A stretch of 64,000 nucleotides of DNA. Origin: Asterias rubens (taxonomy: Eukaryota; Echinodermata; Asteroidea; Forcipulatida; Asteriidae). Both the position numbers and the translations under genes were made by a program. Positions 22,601-34,600 of the stretch are shown piece after piece. The DNA lies in NCBI RefSeq assembly GCF_902459465.1, contig NC_047080.1, positions 12,312,866 to 12,376,865 of the forward strand, written 5' to 3'. Every line of letters begins with the position of its first letter. Position 1 is the stretch's first letter. The notes under the pieces are model-generated. The model saw only the letters and a program-made list of their open reading frames with translations, made no database searches and was not told where the DNA came from.

Positions 22601-25600
22601 CTCAGTTATTTTGAATCAAGAGTCAAAAGCTGGACTCGCCAATACAGACAATTATTTGTAGAGCACCACATGCCTGATGCTTCACAAGGCGATTGCCTCC
22701 GTGCCCCCTGGTCATTGCCTTGGTGTCCTTGAAATGCTCCAGTAGAAGTTTACAGTTTCCTCATAGGGTGCCCTTTACCAAGGAGAAAATGCCCTGGTGC
22801 CCTTTCCCTTTCAAAAAGGAAGCATCAAGGCCTGGCATGCAACATCACTATAGGACTACCTGTGAGCCACAGGTTTGATTCCCATTCTTGTAAATGTTTT
22901 GTTGTTCCCCTAAACATAGACAAAATATTACACAAAATTACAATCTGTCCCCATTCCTGCTATCAGAAATTAGTAAAGCACCTGCACTTAAACCTAGGGG
23001 TCACATGTTCAAATTTGTCTTTGTTCACCTCAACATAGACAAATATTTATTAAACATTTTTGGGTTGAAAAACATTTTGCATGTTTTGCGTTTTACCACA
23101 CACCGATTTATTATAAGCATTTTACACTCAGTTGGATTCCAACCCGCAACCACTTCATTCTAGAGCAGAGTTTTCTACCACTTAACTTGGTCTACCCATG
23201 AAATGAGTAGCTCAAGCTCTTTCTAGAGCTAACAATCCTCACAAAACAGATTTACGCGATGGTTGTACTTTGTGAGTTGACTAATTAGAGTTACTGTACT
23301 TGTTATTTTTCCATACAATGCAAGTTTTTTTGTATTGGGATGATGACTTGAAATGAATGCAGTAATGCATATTATTATCAATGACTTTTTTTATAAACCT
23401 TAACCCACAATAGGTCAAGGAAAGGTTATGTAAATATTTCATCAAGAAGATGTAGAATGCCTGGAGACTATTCTAGATGCTTTGTAAGTCAGAGTTACAA
23501 GGCGACTTATCAAAAACCTGAAAACCTGACTCCTAGAATAACAACTCTTTGTTTATCACAAAGAAACCCTGGCGGCTTTTCTTGTTTGTTTTAGTTTAAT
23601 AACTTCTCATTTGAAGTAAATCCAGTTCAATATTCGAAAACCATCCCAATGCCTCAAAAGAGTAGCCCAGCGTAATCTTTTTAGCCATGAGCCTGACCCT
23701 TTGAACCAGCACTAAAATAGGGTCACTTTTGTTGGGGGGGGGGGGGCAACAGGGAGTGCTCCATTTTCTGGGGTGCACCTCACGCCAAGTTTCCTTTTCC
23801 AGAAGCCCCCCTTTGTTATGCTATTTATTGTTTACTTAATATTTTTTTATTATGCTATTTGTGAATGGAAAGACTGTGTAGCTTTAAAATCTTTGAAATT
23901 ATCACATTAAATCATTTCCCTCTCTGGTTATTTTAAATGTCAGGATTTCAAAATGGAGGGTGGAGCATTGACATTTGGGAGGGGGGGGGGAGTACCCGCC
24001 TGTGTGAACCGTGTGAACTATCAATTATTATATAAATTGCTTTATTAACTGAACTGAGTGAAACTTCCCTTTGATGGTAATTTGTTTGCAAATTTTATGA
24101 ACAACACAATTTTTTTTTTGGACAGTTTTTGACAGTTGTGAATGGTAGTAAAACATTGAAACAACACAACAACAGTACCAGTAGAGAACAAACGATTCAA
24201 TATGGACTTAATACCTCACAGAACAGTTGAGTCTAGGAATCATATGATTTTCACATGCTATTTTGTGATATTCTTTTAATCTACTTGAAGTTATGTGGAA
24301 TGAATTAGGAATGTTTTCAAAATGTACACTACATACATGTACATTGTATCTGTGGCACTAGCTATTGTTGATTGAATGGACCTCTACTGGTTGCCATTAA
24401 CCCATACTTACTTGCTTACCCCTGCCTACATGTACATTGTATCTGTGGCACTAGCTATTGTTGATTGAATGGACCTCTACTGGTTGCCATTAACCCATAC
24501 TTACTTGCTTACCCCTACATGTACATGTAGTACTCTCCAGGGAAAAGCAACCATGTATACAGTGGTGGCGTTACCATGGTGACCCAACGGTAACTCAATG
24601 AGTCAAATTTTACTGCAGTTCGATTGGAACCACGCACTGCACTCCGTTTTTATCATAACACCATAGTGCATAAATGATAATGCAGCAAAATAAGAAACAA
24701 ATTTACTTCAAATTTGTGGAATTTTTGAAGATTATTGCTGTGGAAATTCACAATTTTTGTTTAAGCAGAAATGGTATCATGAAATCCGCAATGTTTAGCT
24801 TTATTTTGGGAGATATTCTCAATCTTAGAAAGGAAAATTGGCAAAAGAAGGATTCAGTATTAGTTGATGAATTGGCTTACAACTTATTGAGTCAAATCGT
24901 CTGTTGGTTGTCCCCACGCAATGTTGAAATTGGTCTGGTTATCAATTGGATGAATGTAGGCCCTCGCTGATAAATCAATTTGCAAAATGTCAGATGTGTA
25001 CAAATGTAGTCTGTAGATGCATTTGTATAGCTTGGTATAGTGTATCTGTGCTGTGGTCATCATGTAGCCAGTGATTAATCAGAGGTATTTTACTGTGAAA
25101 GCGAACAGCATCATGCATTTATGAGCACAAGTTTTTATGAGCTTGATATATATGCACTAATTGGTAAAGTTATTGTTATCCACAGCCGTAAACCGTCCTT
25201 ATTTCTGAGAATTCATAATATTTATGTAAATTGTAAAATACAAATGCAGATATCATCATAACAGCAATACATGTATATTAATTTTGAGCTCAACAATTTT
25301 TTTTTTACTGGAGCAGGATTTGAACCTGCGACCTCTGAATAAATCATGTGCTGATGTTCTACCAACTTAGGAGATTGACTGTGTTTAGTTACAAGTACTT
25401 GTGGTTCCCTTAGCACTAGTAGTGTATGTATCCTGGGCAAGGGGGAGGGGCATCGCAGGGAAAAGGGGAGGAGCATCTCAGGGATAGGGAAAGACCTTTT
25501 TTTTTATTAATAAAAAGGAATGGTAGTATATACACAAATTGTATGTTGATTTGTCATTTCCTTTGTGCAACTTAGGTGTCTTTCTTTACATATACTGTAC

Positions 25601-28600
25601 GTGCACATAGAGCCTAACTATGATTATTATTAATATTACTGTTATTATTCTTATTATTAATACAGGTGCTGAAATCAGTCAAGAAGCTTGTGCTTTATGT
25701 CAAGTCAGTTGGCCGAGTACCAGGTTCTTTTGTCTCCCACCAGACCTACACCTGGGTAGACCCCCAGGGGCGCAGTGTCTCGCCCCCTCCTGATGTTGAC
25801 CTGATGGGGCGAAGGATGACGGAATCATTAGGGAGGAAAAGCGGGCTGAACCTCCTCAAAGATGGGGATGAAAAGAAGGTCAGTCCTGCACTGGTTATTA
25901 ACAAAACCTATTACTGAAAACTCAAAGGACTGAAAAGTGAAAAATTGTGGGTTTTTGGGGGCGAGGGGAGGGGGTGCGGAGAGGTCTAACCTCTTTGCCT
26001 TTGCAGGTACAGATTTTCACCTTTAATAGGACTGTGTATTTTTCTTTTTGCAAGGGACACATCTACAAGCCTATGACAATCCTGAAGTCCATGGGAAACA
26101 TTCATAGCGGCAATACCTGGGCAACAGAAGCCATGACCTGAATGGCTACTGCACAGTTCCAAAGTCTGCCGCTAGTTTTTTGTACCAAGAAAAGTGATGG
26201 ATAATTATACAGGCCTGTATGCTTCGTTTTTGAAAGGGCAAGGGTACCAAAGCATTTTCTCCTTGGTAAAGGGCTACTTACTTGAGAAAATTGTGAATTT
26301 CTACAGGAGCATTTCAAGGGCACTTAGGCAATGACCACGGGGCATGGAGGCGATTACCTTTGTTGAATTGCCTCTGTGAAGTATCAGGCCTGATAAATAA
26401 ACATATACCCCCATCAAAGTGCAATAACCAAGAATGATGTGCATGCCCAATAATCAGCACGTTTACAATTAGCTCCACTAGGACTCCTCAAGGTTAAAGG
26501 TATTCCAGGTGGTCTGTGTTTAATTATCATATTTGTTCCACTTCGCTGCTCTTCCATTTTCTCTCAGCGAGTATTATAATACGATTAAAGATGAGGTACA
26601 TGTATTGTTATTCTTGGTTAATTGTCCCATGGAATACTATCTGTCATGGCGCAGGAGGCAATTCATAAGCACGTCACGTGGGGGTGTTTAAATAGTTGAT
26701 AATGACCAGGTACCCTTTTATTCCCTTATTACAGTGATAACTAATCCATGCCTAAACCATTAAGGGAAAGATAGAATGCTAAAATTTATCATTTAGATTG
26801 TTTTTTCTTTTTTTTCTTGTGGATTTGATCAGGTGAACCTTGTAGTAGATGATGGTGAGAGTCTTGGGTTGATGATCAGAGGAGGTCGTGAATTCAGTCT
26901 GGGTATTTATATTACTGGAATCGACGCCTTCTCTGTAGCAGAACAAGCTGAGCTCAAGGTAGGAATTGCAATGATTGTACATTGAAATTTTACTCCAAAA
27001 CCCAATAAAGTCTCATTCTTTAAGTTAAAATTGTTTATTCATTTTGGTTTGACCCATACACACCGATGTGTATTAGTACTGTATACTCAGTACTTTCATG
27101 AGTTTGTGAAAAAAAACAGGCATATTACTCTGGTGAGATTCGAACCCAGGACGGTTTCAATTCTAGAGCAGTGTCATACCAACAGGCCACAAAGATTGCC
27201 GTTAGCTTGAGGCAGTTTGAATCCTATGTCTAATAATATGTTTTACATTTACCTTGGTCAACAGGTTGGAGATCAGATCTTGGACGTCAACGGAGAAAAC
27301 TTCCTGGACATCAACCACCAGGAGGCCGTCAACATCCTCAAGTCTTCCAAACTGATGATGATGACGATAAAAGATGTTGGCAAGCTCCCTTATGCAAGGA
27401 CGACCATCGACAGGACGCAGTGGATAACGGGAGACGGGGTGTCAGACTTACCCAGTCAGGTGTCCCGACCAGGGAGTGTGGTGAATGGTGAGACGGTGCA
27501 CAATGGAACCAATGGAAACGTGGTGAATGGTGATCAACACAATGGCTTTCCTGTAAGTTTGGAAAGGGGTGAAAAGTAAAGAGTTACTCAAAATGAAGAA
27601 AGAAGATCGAGCCTAAACTGGGCCCAATTTCATAGAGCTGCTCAGCTCAAAACGTAGCAAAGCAAAACAATTACAATTTGTGGCTGGTATCCTGCTCATT
27701 TCTGCTTAGCAGAAAATTGTTAAGCGCAACTTCCTGTTTAAGCAGCTCTATAAAATTGGGTACAGAGCCTTCTATAAAGTACTGGAAGTGCATGCATAGA
27801 ATTTCAATCATTATTCGCAAGGGAGTAGAGCAGAGGGCAACTGCTGCGAATTGTTCGTTGCGAATTTGTGACGTCAAGATTCGCTTCGCATTCGCAGGAA
27901 GTATGAACCGGGCTTAATGAGTGGTTCATTTTCCTTAAAAAATATGAGCATTTGACTTGATTTGGAATCTGTGACCTCTGGACTAACTTGCCGGTGCTCT
28001 ACCAACTTAGCTACTAGCCCTTTAGTTGGCGCTCTCCCTATTTTGTCAATATCTTCATTCAGGGTACCAGTCAAAAACCATTCAAGCTTATAAATCATAA
28101 TGTGAAACATTTAATTGACCTGCCTATGGTCAGATGTTTTATTTAAAGGGAACATTATTAAATGTGTAGATATATGGCAGAAATGTTTCCAGCAATTTTT
28201 GATTTACTGACTGCTAACTAGGCAAAACTGGAACACTTATTATTTGCCCCAAAATGTCTCAACATGTTTGTTCTCTCTTCTTAACAGTCAAATTTCAAAA
28301 GGGGTATAGCAGGCACCCAAGTCATGTACAACTCTACCCTCGGCACCGGTACCCAAGCCTGGGGTATGATCGAGGACCAGGCAAAACACCTGTTGAATGA
28401 GAACGAGAGAGGGACAATGATGTACTACCTTGGGGAGTACCAAAACGGGACCATCAACATCGACGCCTTGGTCATGGCGTTATTTGAGCTTCTCAACACA
28501 CATGCTAAGGTGGGTTAAGCCGTGAAGGCATGTCAGAGATTTGGGTAACAAGTGTCCGAAAAATGCCTCAGGGAAAGCAAGTCAGACGAGGGTAGGATTG

Positions 28601-31600
28601 GTCTTATTTATCATCAATGTTTGTGCTGGGAATAAATGTTAATTTCTTGATATGTCTCAATTAATCCTCAGTGCTATTAGTTGGTTACCTTGACATCTTT
28701 GAAAATACTTTAAGTACAGAGCTAGTATCAGCCAAGGAAAAGATAACTTTCACTTCAAAAGCTCACCAACCAGTAGGCCTACCAATCCTCACGAGTAATA
28801 ATTTGTGAATGTTGCAAAGTCAAGGGAATGCTTGTTGAAGACCCCCAAAACCATAATCGTTAAAGTCAAGGGAATGTTTGTTGAAGACCCCCAAAACCAT
28901 AATCGATATGCTTATTTTGATTGTCATGAAGGTACACAAAGACCTTGACAAAATATGAACAAGAGAATTGAAATTAATTAACAAGTTCAAACTGATGTTG
29001 TAATTATGAATTATACTTGTACAATTTGTTAAAAGTATTATTATTTCTTTTTTCCAGTTTTCATTGTTCTCTGAGATCCGTAGTTTTGTGTTTCCGAGGG
29101 ACATTGATCAGTTTGATTCACTGGTGCTAAAAAGAGAGGTTGAGTCAATGAAGGTAAGCATACAAAAGTTTTCATCATTTCTAGGCCGTGTTGATTTGAA
29201 GCTTTTTAAAAGTTGCCTACTGGACTAGTAAACTGTGCAATTTACTTTTGTTTTGTAAACCTATATTGTCAAAGCGTTAGATTCAAGATAAAATGGTACC
29301 AACCAGTTTATTTGTGAAAATGAAATTACATACACTGACTGCAAAATGTATTCACATCTGAAAAGGAAGAATAAAAACCAAAATAATTGACCATTTTTAG
29401 TAGCCACCAGAGCAATCTGAGCAGTGGTGTTTACTAGTACACAGTAGTTTTGAAGGATCAGTTCATAATATTCTCTAATATTAAACAAGGAAATTACTAT
29501 GGTAGCATTTAAAGACTAATCACACAAAAAAACTACATGGGCTTTTGTTGCACCAACTACCGTTCATGTATAATACATTTACCTGGGTGCTGGTCCCCGT
29601 TCATTGAATCTGATGAAGAATAGTTGTTGCTATAAAAACTCATGCAGATTCTATGTAAGTAGGTATTCTTAAAGTGCTACCATTACCTTCCTTGTGTTAT
29701 CAGACTAACACAGCTATTTTTTAGAATTCTCTAGTATAGTCGAAGTAAATACATACACAATTTGACCACTTCACTTTTTGGGAATAAACATACACACTTT
29801 TATCGGAAATTAAACTTTGTAATCTAACTCCAAAGCCACACATAATTTATTTGTCTGCTTTCATCTGGTCCATTGTGTTTCAACCAAAGCAAACCTTTGC
29901 CATTTAACAAAACATCTGTGGATCATCCAGAGTAAATATTCCTAACTTAGAAAAAAATATCTCGCAGGTAAATAAGCTCTGAGCAAAAATAATCAGTGTG
30001 AGCCAGAGGGCAAATCATATGTTCATGCCAGCTGTTGCTAATTCTGTTGAGGACGTGATGGCCCAATGTCATTGTGCTTACTGGACAATTTGTGATTACT
30101 CGGCGACGATTGTGAAATTGAAAGTGTGGTGTACTACTTTATGTGTAGACCAGAGTTCAATTAAAAGGAATAAAGTAAATATTGAAATGTTTATGAAGCA
30201 GATGATTCATTTTGGCCTTGGTGGTAATTTACCTGTGGAGGATTTTGACAAATATGGTTTCACTCTTTAAAACTGTGTTAAAAAGTACAATTTGTGGAAA
30301 TTATTTATTAAAAACCTGAAAAAATTACACTTAAAGCATAATTTCTGACATGTACCCTTTAAATATTTACACTCATCTGTTTATAAGATGTGGATGCACT
30401 CTGATAAACGAGAAGAAAAAACAATCTCCATATTGAAATGGTTGATAGTGTTCACAGTCATGGAGTCTGTACAACGCTTGACAGTTTAGTCTGAAGATAT
30501 TTGTTTATATTCAATTTAACCCAAGTGCCACACTTCTCATATTTCAATGATTAGACTAGAGACACTGTCTTGACCTTTCTAGTCCGACTTTGGTCTTGTT
30601 ACATATCCAGAGCATCTAGCTCTACCGTATACATGTACAAGTTACTCTATCATTAATCCTAAATATATATTTCTTTCTTCGTTGGAGAATCTTTAAAATA
30701 ATTTTTATTGTGTTTAAGCTAGTGCATTTTGTTTTCACTTGTTCCACTAGTTGTGAATATAAAATGTATTCATATTACATTCATAGAAGAATATGAAGAA
30801 GGTCCGGTTTGGATCGAAAGCTAAGGCCATCTACCCTACTTATTATATTCAGAAAAGAATACATTTTGCCAACTTGGATTGAATCCATCAAATCTCATTA
30901 ATGGATAGTCACTCAACACATTCATAGAAACGTGGACAGAGTATTATAAGCCATGGGATGGATTTGTTGGCGAAAAGGCATCAAAGTCTCAAAGTTGAAC
31001 TGTTGTTTCAATGTTTTTAGTTTGTATTATATGAAAACTTCTGTGGTTATTTTTATTTCCTAAATATGGTATACATAGAATTTCAAAATATTTGATTTAA
31101 CTGAAAAATAAACTTGGTAGGCCTGTAGTCTTCGTTTAAGTTGTTTTTTCATTCTTTATACACTCAGGATTTTCACAGTTTATACAAAATAATACTGTAG
31201 TTTTAAACGTTTCATTTCTATGTTTTGTTTGCAGGCCAGACAAAGAGGCCACTTTATGAATGAAAGGGAAAGTTCGTTTGATACGTTCTCAACTGGCAGC
31301 CATTATTCGTCAAGTTCTATCGACTCTCGGCCGATCACACCACCTCATGTTCCTGCCCAGTTACCATCCTTCGTCAAGGTAAAATCTTCACCATTCATGT
31401 CATTCATTTTTTGACATTTATTTTGTAGCAATTTTCTTTTTTAAATCACCCTTTCCCTCAAACATATTTGTTACTATTCCATGAATTTTCAGCTTTCCTC
31501 CAATATTTTCAGAAATTTCAAGCTTACTGAATGACAAATTAGTTATTGATAGCTAAAGGCTAGAAAACAACTTTCAAAAGTCATAGTTGGAATTTCAAAT

Positions 31601-34600
31601 GTCATCACACATATTTGTATTTAAACTCATGACCCTTGGTTGACCTTTGCAGATGACCTCTGACCAGGATGAGTGGTATAATGGATTTGACCCCAGGCAG
31701 ATCAATGATGATACAAATGGACTTCCAGATTTCTCCTTACCTGTAAGCTTGTTTTGTTAACATTAGGGCAAAAAAAAAAGTTTAGCGTCCCTGCCCACTT
31801 CATTTTTGGAGGCCGCCTCCTTTTTTTCTTTAAAAAAATAAAAATAATTTTGTAACAAACTCGGACAAGGCAAAATAACCCAGCAGGTTGTCTTTAAAAA
31901 TATGCATGAGGCCATTGATATATAAAAAAAACAAATAAAAAAAAACGCATCATTCCTTTTTTTTAAAAAGGCAGGCTGCTAAACATGTTTATTTTTATTT
32001 TGGCCAAAGGTGTATCATGGCCCTTACCTTGTCCAGTGTCAATCTCATAGAGCTTGCTAAAAGCTTTGTAAGCACAAAAGGTATCTAAGCACAAACTATC
32101 GAAGCACAAAAACACTGAAGTAATCCAAGCACAAATGTTTTAAGAACGATAGTTTGCAAAGCTCAAAAGTTTTCCAAGCATAAACTATCTAAGCACAGAA
32201 GTTATCCAAGCATGACAGTTTTAAAGAGCAGTAGTTTTAAAAACACAAACGTCATCTAATCTAACCATAAAAGGTTATCCAAGTGCCAAAGTTATCTTAG
32301 CACAAAACAATTTCGCTTACCAGCACTATACCGTTTGTGACTGGTTCACCTCTTTATCAGTTCACCACTTTTTCAGTTTGGTAATGACACAATGGTATAG
32401 ACTGAGACTGTTTAACACAGTTGTGATGAAACTTGAAGCCTATAATTTGATTAAAGGAACTTAAATGTAACAAAAAAAATTGTTATTTTTTCAGGACTTT
32501 GCAATAGATTCATCCCCTCCATCACTCATCAGACCAATAAGTAACCCAAAGTCCACAAGAATCACCCCTACAAAATCAATGCAACAGTCCAACCAACGCA
32601 CCATCACTGTGGACGTCCATCACCATGAGGAGCCTTCCACTAGTAGAGGCGGGAAAAATGGCCACGATGGGATGTACAGTGGCTCAATGAAGAGCCCAAG
32701 TGAAGACAGTGGGGTAGATGTTAATGGTAGTAGAGTCAGTAGCAGAAACGGCAATCGGTAAAAATCATTCCATAGTTTTATACTTTGCCCATAGTCCCGC
32801 TCCCCAAACAAATTAATAATGAAATAATCGACAACAATTAAATAAAAAAAGTGAATAAAAATAGAATTGAATAAAAATTAGCAAAATTTAAAGAGCTACA
32901 AAGCACTTGAGCAGTATTCAATACATGGCACACTTTTTTAACAAAAGAGCTCAAATAAAGTTTGATAGAAATTAATCAAAGAAGGAAAAACACAAAAGAA
33001 GAAATGACCTAAAAGTTTTGATCATAATCGCTTTATATTCAAACAAAAGTCTGCTTCGTCTAACTTTAGTTTCTTTGTGAAACCATCATCTGGCTTGGTG
33101 AAGAGGTTTTTTCATCCTGTACATGATATATACCCACTGTTACCGGACCCACTACTGGAAATGTGACCCTTTGGATTTCCACTGCTATGTTTACAACCCA
33201 CACCAAAGATATCCACTGCTACCCATTAGTACCCACTGCTAGAAACAGGACCCATTGATTTTCCCTGCTATGTTTACAACCCACACCAAAGATACCAACT
33301 GCTACTTGGTACCCACTGCTAGAAACAGGACCCTTTGGATTTCCACACCAAAGATATCCACTGCTACCCATTAGTACCCACTGCTAGAAACAGGACCCAT
33401 TGATTTTCCCTGCTATGTTTACAACCCACACCAAAGATACCCACTGCTACCCATTGGTACCCACTGCTAGAAACAGGACCCATTGGTTTCCACGGTTGTA
33501 ATCAACAAGCCCCCACCTTATCCCTGCTTGCCTATAATGGTTGCACTAATCCCAATTTTGTTTTCCTCTCCCCTTGTTTCCACCCCCATGGCTGCTTTCA
33601 CTGCATGATCCACGTTGAATCAACCTCCTTAATTAATGGTGCATTCCTTTAGCTACAAGAAAAGGTATTTACTAACATGAAATGGGTTGATACTAATGCT
33701 GTAAAGAGGGGTGTTTTGATGGGAGGGGGTATTGTTGCTATTTGTAATTATAATGTCATGAGAAAACAAAGTAAGAGTACCTGACAATCAATGGGCTTTT
33801 TTAGGGCTCAGGCTTTCGCCTGGGCTGCTTCCATAGTTTTGAAAAAACCAAAGCCTCATTTGTGGTTTAGGAAAACTAAGCATGAGTAGGTTTACAAGGC
33901 CCAGTTTAAGCCGGTGAGCACCAAACTTTGCTATTAGCAAAGAACAATTCACTTAGCACAAATGAATCACCATCCAAAATAATATGTTAATGTACTCTCA
34001 TTGCCAGAGACTGGTTTCCTGATCGTTTTTGCTTAGCAAGTGAAATTGATAACCAATATTAATTTTCTTATGGTTCTTAAGCACAGGAAAGATTTAAAAT
34101 ACAACAATCTATGTGTTATTATTTGGTTTGACTTTTAAGCCTTTAAGCACTATATACCGAGTACTTCCCAAGTTTTGTGGACAAAAATGACAGGCATATT
34201 GTTGGGATTTGAACCCAAAACCTTTGCCAATAGTCTTAAGTATTCAGTGAACCCACAACCTTTGCCAATAGTCTTAAGTATTCAGTGAACCCACAACCTT
34301 TGCCAATAGTCTTAAGTGTTCAGTGAACCCACAACCTTTGCCAATAGTCTTAAGTGTTCAGTGAACCCACAACCTTTGCCAATAGTCTTAAGTATTCAGT
34401 GAACCCACAACCTTTGCCAATAGTCTTAAGTGTTCAGTGAACCCACAACCTTTGCCAATAGTCTTAAGTGTTCAGTGAACCCACAACCTTTGCCAATAGT
34501 CTTAAGTATTCAGTGAACCCACAACCTTTGCCAATAGTCTTAAGTATTCAGTGAACCCACAACCTTTGCCAATAGTCTTAAGTATTCAGTGAACCCACAA

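Larger units (their letters stand above)
19670..25665 (+). other. Whirlin intron 1 (about 6 kb)
   Basis: No other exon recognised. Contains a second-family SINE (20,640-20,760), another in reverse (23,075-23,175), a GGCGATTGCC repeat (22,665-22,850), a 93-bp direct duplication (24,334-24,514), a partial MITE end (22,356-22,377) and a tRNA-like SINE in reverse (25,296-25,380). Confidence 0.7.
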
